Source: Flavobacteriaceae bacterium | GTDB taxonomy: Bacteria > Bacteroidota > Bacteroidia > Flavobacteriales > Flavobacteriaceae | DNA: 64,000 bases | Assembly: GCA_018401115.1 (NCBI GenBank) | Contig: JAGYKX010000005.1 | Location: 620,001-684,000, forward strand | Direction of reading: 5' to 3' | Part shown: piece by piece, positions 1-8,614 of the stretch | Layout of the letters: every line of letters starts with the position of its first letter | Position numbering within the stretch: position 1 is the stretch's first letter | Translations under genes and position numbers: made by a program | Notes under the pieces: model-generated | What the model was told of the DNA's origin: nothing | Seen by the model: the letters and a program-made list of their open reading frames with translations, nothing else | Databases searched by the model: none

Positions 1-1148
1 TCAAAAACATCCTCTAAAATTATTTTATCACTTTCTGTTAAGATTTCTCCTTTACGCTCCATCACAATTTTTGCAGTTGCGATGGCTTTTTCAAAGCTAT
101 GGGTCGTACTATTTTGAGTGCCTCCCCAAGAAAAACTAGGAATAAAATTTTTGGCAAAACCAGCGCCAAAAATATTGGCAGCCACACCCACTACGGTGCC
201 TGTATTAAACATAGTATTTATGGCACATTTGCTGTGATCACCCATCATTAAACCACAAAACTGCAAGCCAGTCTTTGCAAAATGTTCTGTGGAATAATCC
301 CAAAGACGCACATTTTCGTAACTATTTTTTAAGTTAGAATTATTAGTGTCTGCGCCAATATTACACCAAGAACCAATGACTGCATTTCCTAAAAACCCCT
401 CATGCCCTTTGTTAGAAAAGGGGAACATCACTACATTATTCAACTCTCCCCCGACTTTACTTTTAGCGCCAATAGTAGTAGCTCCGTATATTTTAGCACC
501 CATTTTAACCACTGCATCTGCCCCTAATGCAAAAGGCCCTCTAATTAAACTCCCTTCCATAATCTCACTGTGAGCGCCTAAATAAATAGGGCCATTCTTA
601 GTGTTTAATGTGCAGTATTCTAATTGTGCTCCTGATTCTATAAAAATTTGACATGCTCCAATCACCTGAACACTTTCAGGTATAAAGTCACTTTCTCTCC
701 CTTCCGTGAGCATTTCAAAATCCAAAGCAATGGCCAAATCATTTTTAGAAAAAATATCCCAAGTATTAGAAATAGATAAGAAAGCACCTGCTACGTCTAT
801 AGCCTTTAAGCTGTCAAAATTAATGTCTTCCTCATTGTCATTAGCAAAAAAAGCCACCACGGTCTCACCGTCAAAAATCGCTTCTCCTTCTTTAAGGCCT
901 ATCAATGAAGTCACTAAGTTAGGCGTAGGAAAATATGCTGCATTAATAAACACATTTGATTCAAAAAAAACAGTGGGCCATACCTCATTTAGATAAGGTT
1001 CTGTAATGGTAGAAGTGGTATATCCCAATACGCGTTCCCAACTATCTCTTATGGAACCTATACCCCATTCAATATCAGCTACTGGTCTGGTATAGGTAAA
1101 GGGCAATAAGGCGGTTCTATTTGGGCCATCAAATAATATGTAATTCAT
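1..1148 (-). CDS. GlmU-like sugar nucleotidyltransferase, 3' end cut by window edge
   Basis: About 382 codons are visible, starting at ATG 1148 and running off position 1 without an in-frame stop. The protein begins MNYILFDGP and ends in imperfect hexapeptide repeats of a left-handed beta-helix (for example IGAKSKVGGELNNVVMFPFS), followed by a helix rich in charged residues. This matches the alternative bacterial GlmU family of Bacteroidota, predicted to make UDP-GlcNAc for peptidoglycan and other cell-surface polymers. It lies 83 bp behind rpmE2 on the same strand, but a strong terminator stands between them, so expression probably needs readthrough or its own start. The family is near 390 residues, so only a few C-terminal residues should be missing. 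The family call is from recognition; the acetyltransferase activity is inferred. Confidence 0.85.
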   Translation of the reverse strand, partial: MNYILFDGPNRTALLPFTYTRPVADIEWGIGSIRDSWERVLGYTTSTITEPYLNEVWPTVFFESNVFINAAYFPTPNLVTSLIGLKEGEAIFDGETVVAFFANDNEEDINFDSLKAIDVAGAFLSISNTWDIFSKNDLAIALDFEMLTEGRESDFIPESVQVIGACQIFIESGAQLEYCTLNTKNGPIYLGAHSEIMEGSLIRGPFALGADAVVKMGAKIYGATTIGAKSKVGGELNNVVMFPFSNKGHEGFLGNAVIGSWCNIGADTNNSNLKNSYENVRLWDYSTEHFAKTGLQFCGLMMGDHSKCAINTMFNTGTVVGVAANIFGAGFAKNFIPSFSWGGTQNSTTHSFEKAIATAKIVMERKGEILTESDKIILEDVF

Positions 1149-1170
1149 ATAATTGATTTAATTGGGGTTA

Positions 1171-1208
1171 AAAAAAAAGTCACGTTCTGAAAGGTACAGA
1201 ACGTGACT
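1171..1208 (-). terminator. Intrinsic terminator of rpmE2
   Basis: A perfect 12-bp stem (1178-1189 with 1197-1208, 7-nt loop) is followed on the minus strand by eight T. It sits 23 bp behind the rpmE2 stop and directly before the GlmU-like gene. Confidence 0.9.
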
Positions 1209-1231
1209 CAATGTCTTTCAGATTAAGGGAT

Positions 1232-1483
1232 TTATTTCTTAAACTTATCGTATTTATTCTTGAACTTATCAATACGTCCTGCAGTATCTACCAATTTAGC
1301 TTTACCAGTATAGAACGGGTGAGAAGTTCTTGAAATTTCCATTTTTATTACTGGGTACTCAACACCATCTACTTCTAAAGTTTCTTTTGTTTCAGCAGCA
1401 GATTTAGCTAAAAAAACGTCTTCGTTAGACATGTCTTTAAATGCTACCAATCTGTAATTATCCGGGTGAATTCCTTTTCTCAT
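1232..1483 (-). CDS. rpmE2: 50S ribosomal protein L31, type B
   Basis: This 83-residue protein starts [20 protein letters not shown] and contains [20 protein letters not shown], the usual signature of L31. It lacks the paired cysteines of zinc-binding L31, so it is the zinc-free type B paralogue and has the normal length for it. It binds the large ribosomal subunit near the central protuberance. A consensus promoter lies 39-68 bp upstream and a strong terminator follows, so it is probably transcribed mainly alone. Confidence 0.97.
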   Translation of the reverse strand: MRKGIHPDNYRLVAFKDMSNEDVFLAKSAAETKETLEVDGVEYPVIKMEISRTSHPFYTGKAKLVDTAGRIDKFKNKYDKFKK

Positions 1484-1521
1484 GATATATAACTTAATTC
1501 TGTATTCTAATTTTAGAAGTG

Positions 1522-1551
1522 CAAATTTAATACTTTTTCATAAACTTACAA
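1522..1551 (-). promoter_or_regulatory. Housekeeping promoter of rpmE2
   Basis: On the minus strand, TTG (1551-1549), a 19-bp spacer and TAAATTTG (1529-1522) match the Bacteroidota consensus TTG-N19-TAnnTTTG. The predicted 5' UTR is about 30 nt. Confidence 0.75.
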
Positions 1552-1656
1552 CGAATCTAGTGCAAAAATACAAAATAAAAAATCTCATTTGACCTGTAAC
1601 AAAAAACAAGTTACATTTACTAACTAATCACAAACCTAATTAAACAAAATAAATAA

Positions 1657-2172
1657 ATGGAAACAAACAGTCCAAACATTGGAAAATTTTCACTTACTTA
1701 CGGTTCTATTGCTGGTATAGTAGGTATTATCTTTAGCTTTATGCTCATCTCTCTTGATATGCTTTACGATCAAGGCAGCGGAAAAACCATCGTAAGTATT
1801 GCTATTTTAGTAGGTGCAGTCATTTTAGGAATTTTCAATTTCAGAAAAGAAAACGGAAGCTTAACACTAAAACAAGCTCTAAAAATTGGAACTGGAAGCT
1901 CTGTTATAGCGGCTATTTACTCCATCTTATTCACCCTTGCATTGGTGAACTTCATTGAGCCGGACTTTATTGCCAAAACTGGTGAAATTACTAGAGCAAC
2001 TATGATCGAAAGCAATCCAACCATTTCTAACGATCAATTGGATATGATCACAGAGCAACAAGCCAAGTTTTTCTGGATAGCCTACCCATTCATGCTAATT
2101 TTTAATGCTTTTGGAGGTTTAATCATTGGTTTACTAGGTGGATTGATTCTTAAGAAAGACGCGCAAGCCTAA
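1657..2172 (+). CDS. DUF4199 family membrane protein
   Basis: This 171-residue integral membrane protein has four hydrophobic segments (about residues 12-32, 42-60, 78-98 and 138-163), a short KENGSLTLKQALKIG segment after the second, and a charged loop near 105-130. That layout is typical of DUF4199, which is common in Bacteroidota and has no known function. It stands 44 bp upstream of a membrane-anchored family 2 glycosyltransferase, so the two may share a transcript. The TGTAAC and GTTACA half-sites at 1595-1615 lie between it and rpmE2. Confidence 0.85.
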   Translation: METNSPNIGKFSLTYGSIAGIVGIIFSFMLISLDMLYDQGSGKTIVSIAILVGAVILGIFNFRKENGSLTLKQALKIGTGSSVIAAIYSILFTLALVNFIEPDFIAKTGEITRATMIESNPTISNDQLDMITEQQAKFFWIAYPFMLIFNAFGGLIIGLLGGLILKKDAQA

Positions 2173-2216
2173 AATATAAATTGTACTTTTGAAAAAATTA
2201 ATTCTTTGGTACGTTA

Positions 2217-3170
2217 ATGGATATTTCTATTGTAATTCCTCTTTTAAATGAGGAAGACTCTATATCAGAACTCTTTGATTGGATTGCATCTGTGATGCAA
2301 TCCAATCATTTTTTATATGAAGTTCTATTTATAGACGACGGAAGCACAGACCAATCCTGGGGTATTATAACAGCTTTAGCTAAGAAGCACCCGCAGATAA
2401 AAGGGATTCGTTTTGCTGCCAACTACGGTAAATCTCAGGCATTTCATGCCGGCTTTAAAGCAGTAAAAGGCGAGGTGGTGATTACCATGGATGCAGATCT
2501 TCAAGATTCTCCTGAAGAAATTCCGGCCCTCTATACCGCCATTACTAAGGAAGGACTAGACTTAGTCTCCGGTTGGAAAAAGAAACGATATGACCACCTC
2601 TTCACCAAAAACATCCCGTCAAAGTTGTTTAACTGGGCGGCTAGAAAGACCTCTGGTCTCTCGCTCCATGATTTTAACTGTGGGTTAAAAGCCTATAAAT
2701 TGGAAGTAGTTAAAAACATAGAAGTTTCAGGTGAAATGCACAGATACATCCCAGTGTTGGCTAAAAATGCTGGCTTTCACAAAATAGGGGAACAAATAGT
2801 GCAACACAAAGCAAGAAAATACGGCAAAACAAAATTTGGCATGAATAGATTCATCAACGGATTTTTAGATTTAATAACCATTTGGTTTTTATCTACTTTT
2901 GGTAAAAGACCCATGCATCTATTTGGGGCCTTGGGGGTAATGATGTTTGTCATTGGTTTTGGTTTTGCGCTATACTTAGGTTTAGATAAATTATTCATTC
3001 ACACTAGTGGTAGGTTAATAGCCAACAGGCCTGAATTTTATATTTCACTTACAGCCATGATATTAGGTACCCAACTATTTTTAGCCGGTTTCCTGGGCGA
3101 GATTATCATAAGACAAAGAAAAGATCAAGTACATTACACGATAAAAGAGACTATTGCTAATAAATCGTAA
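2217..3170 (+). CDS. Family 2 glycosyltransferase, membrane anchored
   Basis: The 317-residue protein opens MDISIVIPLLNEEDSI, with the GT-A fold motifs DDGSTD near residue 40 and MDADLQD near residue 92. It ends in two hydrophobic segments (about 230-255 and 280-300). This is the DPM1/ArnC-like arrangement: a cytoplasmic GT-A domain that moves a sugar from a nucleotide donor to a lipid carrier such as undecaprenyl phosphate. The phosphosugar mutase gene follows after 15 bp, consistent with supply of activated sugar. The donor sugar cannot be read from the sequence. A 14-bp perfect hairpin with a T-run lies inside the coding region at 2277-2314. Confidence 0.92.
   Translation: MDISIVIPLLNEEDSISELFDWIASVMQSNHFLYEVLFIDDGSTDQSWGIITALAKKHPQIKGIRFAANYGKSQAFHAGFKAVKGEVVITMDADLQDSPEEIPALYTAITKEGLDLVSGWKKKRYDHLFTKNIPSKLFNWAARKTSGLSLHDFNCGLKAYKLEVVKNIEVSGEMHRYIPVLAKNAGFHKIGEQIVQHKARKYGKTKFGMNRFINGFLDLITIWFLSTFGKRPMHLFGALGVMMFVIGFGFALYLGLDKLFIHTSGRLIANRPEFYISLTAMILGTQLFLAGFLGEIIIRQRKDQVHYTIKETIANKS
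2277..2314 (+). terminator. Terminator-like hairpin inside the glycosyltransferase ORF
   Basis: A perfect 14-bp inverted repeat (2277-2290 with 2294-2307) has a 3-nt loop, and six T (2309-2314) begin one base after the stem. This is intrinsic-terminator geometry, located 61-98 nt into a reading frame. The element encodes residues 21-33 in frame. Whether it terminates transcription is not known. Confidence 0.6.
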
Positions 3171-3185
3171 TAGGTATATTACTAT

Positions 3186-4895
3186 ATGAGCACATCCAAT
3201 ATAGACAAAGAAATAGCCGCTTGGCAAAAAGCTCCTTTTGACGCCCATACACAAAAGGAAGTAGCACAATTGGCTACAGAAAACCCCTTAGAACTCGAAG
3301 ACGCTTTTTACAAGACACTGGCCTTTGGTACTGGAGGTATGAGAGGGCTAATGGGCGTTGGCCCCAATAGAATTAACGCTTACACATTAGGTAGAAACAC
3401 CCAAGGAATTTCTAATTACCTTAAAAAACAATATCCAAACGAGCCGCTTTCAGTGGCCATCGCTTATGATTGCAGGCACCAAAGCGACCGCTTAGCGCAA
3501 ATTGTAGCGAATGTATTTTCTGCCAATAATATTAACGCCCATTTATTTCCAGAGCTCAGAACCACACCAGCACTCTCTTTTACTTTAAAGCATTTAAAAT
3601 GCCAGGCAGGAATTGTACTGACCGCTTCCCATAATCCACCAGAATACAATGGATATAAAGTGTACTGGACAGATGGCGGGCAAATAGTCCCTCCGGAAGA
3701 TCAAGAAATTATAAAAGAAATTGAAAGTCTTTCTTTTGAAGCCATAAATTTTACCCCAAACAAAGCACTTATAAAAACCATAGATACTTCAGTAGATGAG
3801 GCCTTTATAACGCAAAGCTGCGCCCAAGCAAATTTTAATGCCCCTAACAAGGAAGGTTTAAAGATTGTATTCACTTCACTACATGGTACTTCCATCACGG
3901 CCATTCCAGCAGTATTAGAAAAAGCAGGATACACTGTAAACATTGTTAAAGAACAAGCTGTCCCAGATGGAAATTTCCCCACGGTTAGTTCGCCAAACCC
4001 TGAGGAGCCAGAAGCCTTGGCCATGGCCTTAGCTTTAGGAGAACAAACCCAAGCAGACATTGTCATAGGGACAGATCCAGACAGTGATCGATTGGGGGTT
4101 GCAGTCAGGGGTCTAGAAGGTCAGCTACAACTACTCAACGGAAACCAGTGCATGGTTTTAATGACTGCTTTTTTATTAGAAAAGAGAAAAGAGCAGGGCT
4201 TAGTTGCCTCTGATTATATAGCCTCCACCATTGTTTCCACGCCTATGATGGAAGCTATGGCGGACGCATATAATATAGAATGCAAAACAACACTCACGGG
4301 ATTTAAATGGATTGCAGACGAAATTAAAAAACACCCGGACCAGCACTTTATTGGTGGTGGAGAAGAGAGTTTTGGATTCATGGTAGGAGACTTTGTAAGA
4401 GATAAAGATGCTGTTACTGCCAGCCTTTTAGCTTGTGAAATGGCCAGTTTTGCGAAAGCAAAAGGAAATACGCTCATGGACGAGCTCATTGATCTTTACC
4501 TAGAATATGGTTGTTATCAGGAGCATTTAATTTCTATCACCAAAAAAGGAAAACAAGGAAGTATAGCCATAGAAAACAACATGAAGCGCCTCAGAGATCA
4601 ACCTCTTGAAACCTTAGATGGTGAGAAGGTGGTCTGGATTCATGATTATCTAAAAGGAGTTGCTGCAAATCTACAAACTAAAGAAATACAAAAGATAGCG
4701 CTTCCCACTTCTAACGTGCTCATTTACACCACAGAAAAAGGCACAAAACTAGCCGCAAGACCCTCAGGAACAGAACCTAAAATAAAGTTTTATATTAGCG
4801 TAAACAAGCCCTTAGACCGAGCGGAGAATTATCCTAAAGTAAAAGAAGCATTAGACTTAAAAATCAACAATATACTCGAGGAAATAGCCTTGTAA
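3186..4895 (+). CDS. Phosphosugar mutase (phosphoglucomutase/phosphomannomutase family)
   Basis: This 569-residue alpha-D-phosphohexomutase interconverts hexose 1- and 6-phosphates through a phosphoserine. The catalytic loop TASHNPPEYNGYK lies near residue 146, the metal loop GTDPDSDRLGV near 295, the sugar-specificity loop GGGEESFGF near 389, and the phosphate-binding loop RPSGTEPKIKFY near 525. Length and motifs fit the long PgcA-like subgroup of Bacteroidota. It is 15 bp behind the glycosyltransferase and 39 bp ahead of the ABC exporter, all on one strand. Substrate choice between glucose and mannose is not resolved. Confidence 0.93.
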   Translation: MSTSNIDKEIAAWQKAPFDAHTQKEVAQLATENPLELEDAFYKTLAFGTGGMRGLMGVGPNRINAYTLGRNTQGISNYLKKQYPNEPLSVAIAYDCRHQSDRLAQIVANVFSANNINAHLFPELRTTPALSFTLKHLKCQAGIVLTASHNPPEYNGYKVYWTDGGQIVPPEDQEIIKEIESLSFEAINFTPNKALIKTIDTSVDEAFITQSCAQANFNAPNKEGLKIVFTSLHGTSITAIPAVLEKAGYTVNIVKEQAVPDGNFPTVSSPNPEEPEALAMALALGEQTQADIVIGTDPDSDRLGVAVRGLEGQLQLLNGNQCMVLMTAFLLEKRKEQGLVASDYIASTIVSTPMMEAMADAYNIECKTTLTGFKWIADEIKKHPDQHFIGGGEESFGFMVGDFVRDKDAVTASLLACEMASFAKAKGNTLMDELIDLYLEYGCYQEHLISITKKGKQGSIAIENNMKRLRDQPLETLDGEKVVWIHDYLKGVAANLQTKEIQKIALPTSNVLIYTTEKGTKLAARPSGTEPKIKFYISVNKPLDRAENYPKVKEALDLKINNILEEIAL

Positions 4896-4934
4896 AAGCG
4901 CACATTTATTAAGACACCTATATGACAACAACAC

Positions 4935-6755
4935 ATGGAGTATTTTAAAAAAATATTGCGTTTTGCAAGACCTTACAGAAAATATGCGGTATTAAATATT
5001 ATCGCCAATATTTTCTATGCTTTATTCGGAACGCTTGCTATGATCTCCTTATTCCCCATGCTATCTGTTTTATTTAAACAAACAGAATCTGTATTCACCC
5101 CTCCAACTTGGCAAGGTATTTCCAATACTAAAACCTATGTAGAACAAGCGCTTAATTATTTTGTCACTCAAAAGGCATCTGAAGGAGAAGGCACCGCGTT
5201 ATTGTTTATGGTAGGGCTAGTGATAGGTATGTTTTTTCTCAAAAATCTATTTGGTTATTTGGCTATGTACTTCATTACGTTTCTAAGAAACGGAGTGCTC
5301 AAAGACCTCAGAAACGCCTTATATGACAAGAGCGTATCCTTACCTCTCAGTTTTTATTCGGAAAAGAGAAAAGGAGACACCATGGCCAGAATTTCTTCAG
5401 ATGTATTAGAAATTCAACACTCCTTTTTATCTGTGTTGGAATTAGTGGTCAGAGAACCACTAACCATAGTCTTTACCATCACAGCCATGCTACTCATGAG
5501 TGCTAAACTTACGCTGTTTGTCTTTATATTTCTACCTATCTCAGGATATCTCATCTCCTTGTTAGGAAAATCATTGAAGAAAAAATCAGACCGGGTACAA
5601 GAAGAACAAGGACATTTTTTATCTATTGTAGAAGAAACTTTAGGTGGATTAAAAATCATTAAAGCTTTTACAGCAGAACCGCTTTTTTCAAATAAATTCA
5701 AAGCATCCACCCAACGTTTTTACAAATTCTCAAACAGCCTGCTAAACCGTCAAAATTTAGCCGCTCCCTCCTCTGAATTTCTAGGCATTAGCGTGATTGG
5801 AATTCTACTGTGGTACGGGGGTAGAATGGTCTTGGTAGAAGGAAGCCTAAAACCAGAATTATTCATTACCTATATGTCACTCGCCTACCAAATACTTACC
5901 CCAGCCAAAGCCATGAGTAAAGCGAGTTATGGTGTTAAAAAAGGAAATGCCGCCGCCGCAAGGGTATTGGAAATTCTCGAAGCAAAAAATCCCTTAGACC
6001 ATTCGAGTCAAAAAGAGCTCAACAGCATTCAAAAAGCTATTGAATTCAAGGACCTGTCCTTTTCTTATGACAAAGAATTGGTCCTAGACGGTTTTAATTT
6101 AAAGGTTCTCAAGGGACAAACAATTGCATTGGTAGGCCAATCAGGAAGCGGAAAGAGCACCATTGCCAATCTCCTCATGCGTTTCTACGACCCACAAAAT
6201 GGAAGTATTACTATAGACGGCACCCCCATAAACCAAGTCCCAATCCCCCATCTCAGAGACCTTATGGGGCTGGTCTCTCAAGACGCCTTGTTGTTTAATG
6301 ACAGTATTTTAAACAATATAGCACTGGGGAAACCAGACGCCTCAGAAGCAGACATTATAGCGGCCGCTACACTCGCGAATTGTCACGAATTTATTGGACA
6401 ATTCAAAGAAGGCTACAACACCAATATTGGAGACTCAGGAAACAAACTCAGTGGGGGGCAAAAACAACGCATTTCAATTGCCAGAGCCATTTTAAAGAAC
6501 CCGCCCATAATGATATTAGATGAGGCCACCTCTGCCTTAGATACAGAAAGTGAAAAACTGGTCCAAGACGCCTTAGAAACCCTCATGAAAAACAGGACCT
6601 CTATTGTCATAGCCCACAGACTCTCTACCATCCAACATGCACAACTCATTGTGGTCATGCAAGAAGGTAAAATCATTGAACAAGGCTCCCATCAAGCACT
6701 TTTAGATCAAAAAGGCCACTATCACAAGCTGGTCACACTGCAAACCTTAGCATAA
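4935..6755 (+). CDS. ABC exporter, fused permease and ATPase (MsbA/lipid type)
   Basis: The 606-residue half-transporter has an N-terminal six-helix membrane domain (about 1-330) and a C-terminal nucleotide-binding domain. The latter carries Walker A GQSGSGKST near residue 400, a Q-loop (VSQDALLF), the signature LSGGQKQR near 506, Walker B ILDEATSALD near 526 and the H-loop histidine in IAHRLST. It works as a homodimer in the inner membrane. The family includes lipid A, glycolipid and drug exporters. The position behind a glycosyltransferase and a phosphosugar mutase favours a glycoconjugate or lipid cargo, but that is inference. Confidence 0.92.
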   Translation: MEYFKKILRFARPYRKYAVLNIIANIFYALFGTLAMISLFPMLSVLFKQTESVFTPPTWQGISNTKTYVEQALNYFVTQKASEGEGTALLFMVGLVIGMFFLKNLFGYLAMYFITFLRNGVLKDLRNALYDKSVSLPLSFYSEKRKGDTMARISSDVLEIQHSFLSVLELVVREPLTIVFTITAMLLMSAKLTLFVFIFLPISGYLISLLGKSLKKKSDRVQEEQGHFLSIVEETLGGLKIIKAFTAEPLFSNKFKASTQRFYKFSNSLLNRQNLAAPSSEFLGISVIGILLWYGGRMVLVEGSLKPELFITYMSLAYQILTPAKAMSKASYGVKKGNAAAARVLEILEAKNPLDHSSQKELNSIQKAIEFKDLSFSYDKELVLDGFNLKVLKGQTIALVGQSGSGKSTIANLLMRFYDPQNGSITIDGTPINQVPIPHLRDLMGLVSQDALLFNDSILNNIALGKPDASEADIIAAATLANCHEFIGQFKEGYNTNIGDSGNKLSGGQKQRISIARAILKNPPIMILDEATSALDTESEKLVQDALETLMKNRTSIVIAHRLSTIQHAQLIVVMQEGKIIEQGSHQALLDQKGHYHKLVTLQTLA

Positions 6756-6863
6756 AGGAAGGAAGCAATTACAAGACCTTACAAATGCTACAATCAAAAG
6801 AATTTCACAAGGACCATTAAACCTTTTATCTATTGTGCTATCTTAGTATCAGACAAGAATTGA

Positions 6864-7403
6864 TTGGAAGAATTTGCCCTCATAGAAGCTCTTAAAGATC
6901 CCATTCGCTCAGAAAAAGCTTTTGGTATTTTGGTAGACACCTACAAAGAAAGATTGTACTGGCATATCCGAAGGATAGTGCTCCAGCATGCCTTCGCAGA
7001 CGACGTACTTCAAAACACCTTCATTAAAGTATTTAGAAACCTAGACGGCTTCAAGGGCAAGAGTAAGCTATTCTCTTGGATGTACCGAATTGCCACTAAT
7101 GAAGCCCTTACCTACTTAAAAACAGAAGCTAAAAAAGGAGGCGTTTCTCTAGGAGACTATCAAGAACAACAATTAGAAGGCCTCACGGCCGACGTCTATT
7201 TTGAAGGAGATCACATAGCCCTCTCCCTACAAAAAGCCATTGCTAGCCTACCCGAAAAGCAAAAATTGGTCTTTAATATGCGTTACTACCAAGAAATGCC
7301 CTATGCACAGATGTCCCAAATTCTAGACACCTCTGAAGGGGCATTAAAGGCGTCTTATCACCTGGCGCTTCAAAAACTAAAAAAATATCTCATCTCTAAT
7401 TAA
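6864..7403 (+). CDS. ECF-type RNA polymerase sigma factor
   Basis: The 179-residue protein has region 2 (about 12-85, with DDVLQNTFIKVF and the -10 recognition stretch LFSWMYRIATNEAL) and region 4 (about 115-172, with LPEKQKLVFNMRYYQEMPYAQ and a helix-turn-helix). It begins at TTG 6864; an in-frame TGA directly upstream excludes a longer product, and the first internal ATG would cut into region 2. The next two genes encode a single-pass membrane protein and a periplasmic sensor-like protein, so this is a sigma/anti-sigma unit likely tuned by envelope stress. Confidence 0.92.
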   Translation: MEEFALIEALKDPIRSEKAFGILVDTYKERLYWHIRRIVLQHAFADDVLQNTFIKVFRNLDGFKGKSKLFSWMYRIATNEALTYLKTEAKKGGVSLGDYQEQQLEGLTADVYFEGDHIALSLQKAIASLPEKQKLVFNMRYYQEMPYAQMSQILDTSEGALKASYHLALQKLKKYLISN

Positions 7404-7433
7404 ACCAAATCACAAAAACAAGGTCTTATAACT

Positions 7434-7985
7434 ATGAAACCTGAAAAGAAAGTAGCATCGCCTTTTAAAGCTCCGGAAAACTATTTCGAGAACTTTAAGG
7501 TATCTATTCCCCAAGACCTCAGGGGTATGGACAATAGAAAGCCTTCTGAGTTTCAGGACCCATTTAAAACACCAGCGCACTATCTCAAAAATTTCACCGT
7601 ACCTCTTCCACAAGAAGTAGCATTGGAGCAGTTTGTACAGACCACAGTCCATAAGCAAATCAGTGCATCCGAGCCAAAAATCCTTTCTATGTCATGGGCG
7701 CAAACAGCCTTATCTGCAGCAGCAGTCTTAGTGTTTTTACTGAGTACGCCCTTTATTTTTAAGTCTTCTACTGATCGTTTAGACACTATGGATGTGGCTG
7801 CTATAGATCAGTATTGGGACTACGCTACAGATGCTATTACCCCCTATGATATGGCTGAATTTATAGATAACAATACCACACAATGGGCAGAAAGCACTGC
7901 GCTTAGCGAAGGGCTTGAAAATTATTTAAATACGCAGTTACACCCTATAGAAGTAATAGAATTTAATCCAAATGACTATGAATAA
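7434..7985 (+). CDS. Putative anti-sigma partner, single-pass membrane protein with a two-copy motif
   Basis: This 183-residue protein has one membrane segment (about 84-104) between an N-terminal cytoplasmic part and an acidic C-terminal part. The N-terminal part carries two copies of a motif of the form PFKxPxxYxxNFxVxxPQ (about residues 10-27 and 43-60). It follows the sigma factor by 30 bp and overlaps the next gene by 14 bp, and this position marks it as the probable anti-sigma factor. It lacks a recognisable zinc-binding anti-sigma motif, so the function is inferred from context. Confidence 0.7.
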   Translation: MKPEKKVASPFKAPENYFENFKVSIPQDLRGMDNRKPSEFQDPFKTPAHYLKNFTVPLPQEVALEQFVQTTVHKQISASEPKILSMSWAQTALSAAAVLVFLLSTPFIFKSSTDRLDTMDVAAIDQYWDYATDAITPYDMAEFIDNNTTQWAESTALSEGLENYLNTQLHPIEVIEFNPNDYE

Positions 7986-8454
7986 GATATTGATTATGTG
8001 CCTATTGGCTTTTGGATGCCACCAAATAAATACCGCGCAATCCAAAGAAGATATTGAGAAAATTAAAACCCTTAAAGTGGCTTATTTTACGGAACACCTA
8101 GCCTTGAGTTCCGAAGAAGCTGAAAAATTCTGGCCCATCTACAACCAACACGAAACCGTGCAAATGGAGATGTACACCTATATGCGCAAGAATATGAACC
8201 ACCGTATTCTCAAAGCAGATGAATTAAATGAATCAGAAGCTGCAGATAAACTATCTGAATACCTCAGTAAAAAAAGTAGCGAAGAAGCTTCACTTCAAAA
8301 AATGTTCAAGGCGCTCAAAGGGGTTCTGCCCGCTAAAAAAGCATTGGCACTCGTTCATGTAGAAGAAGGCTTTAGAAGACACCTCATGAGCCTCTACCGA
8401 AAAAACAGGAACGAACAGCGCCAAAAGAAAGAAGAGGAGATGCCAAAGTTGTAG
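7972..8454 (+). CDS. Periplasmic helical sensor of the ECF sigma unit
   Basis: The 160-residue protein has a short hydrophobic export signal (residues 1-22) and then a long, charged, helical body rich in Lys and Glu. A segment LSSEEAEKFWPIYNQHE resembles the LTxxQ-type helices of CpxP/Spy-like periplasmic proteins. Flavobacterial homologues beside ECF sigma genes are named sensors of ECF-type sigma factor. It overlaps the preceding gene by 14 bp; the start is ATG 7972 or the second ATG at 7978. It may bind misfolded protein and signal to the membrane partner. Confidence 0.72.
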   Translation: MTMNKILIMCLLAFGCHQINTAQSKEDIEKIKTLKVAYFTEHLALSSEEAEKFWPIYNQHETVQMEMYTYMRKNMNHRILKADELNESEAADKLSEYLSKKSSEEASLQKMFKALKGVLPAKKALALVHVEEGFRRHLMSLYRKNRNEQRQKKEEEMPKL

Positions 8455-8492
8455 TGTTTCTTAACTACAACTACTAAATAATACTACTTCAA

Positions 8493-8521
8493 ATACATTT
8501 AATCCTTAAATGTATGCTTTT
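8493..8521 (+). terminator. Weak terminator after the sigma operon
   Basis: A perfect 9-bp AT-rich stem (8493-8501 with 8507-8515, 5-nt loop) is followed two bases later by four T. It lies 39 bp behind the sensor gene. The T-run is short, so efficiency is doubtful. Confidence 0.4.
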
Positions 8522-8614
8522 AAAAAGATTAGAGTATCAAGAAATACTTAATCCCATATTTTTATTTTGATATTAACATTAAGGTGTTTTTAGCCTTAAA
8601 TAAAATTATTCAAG

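Noticed and set aside
1-3. TCA at the left edge could be a stop codon for the GlmU-like gene
   Set aside because: It is out of frame: the last full codon of the gene covers 3-5, so the gene runs off the window.
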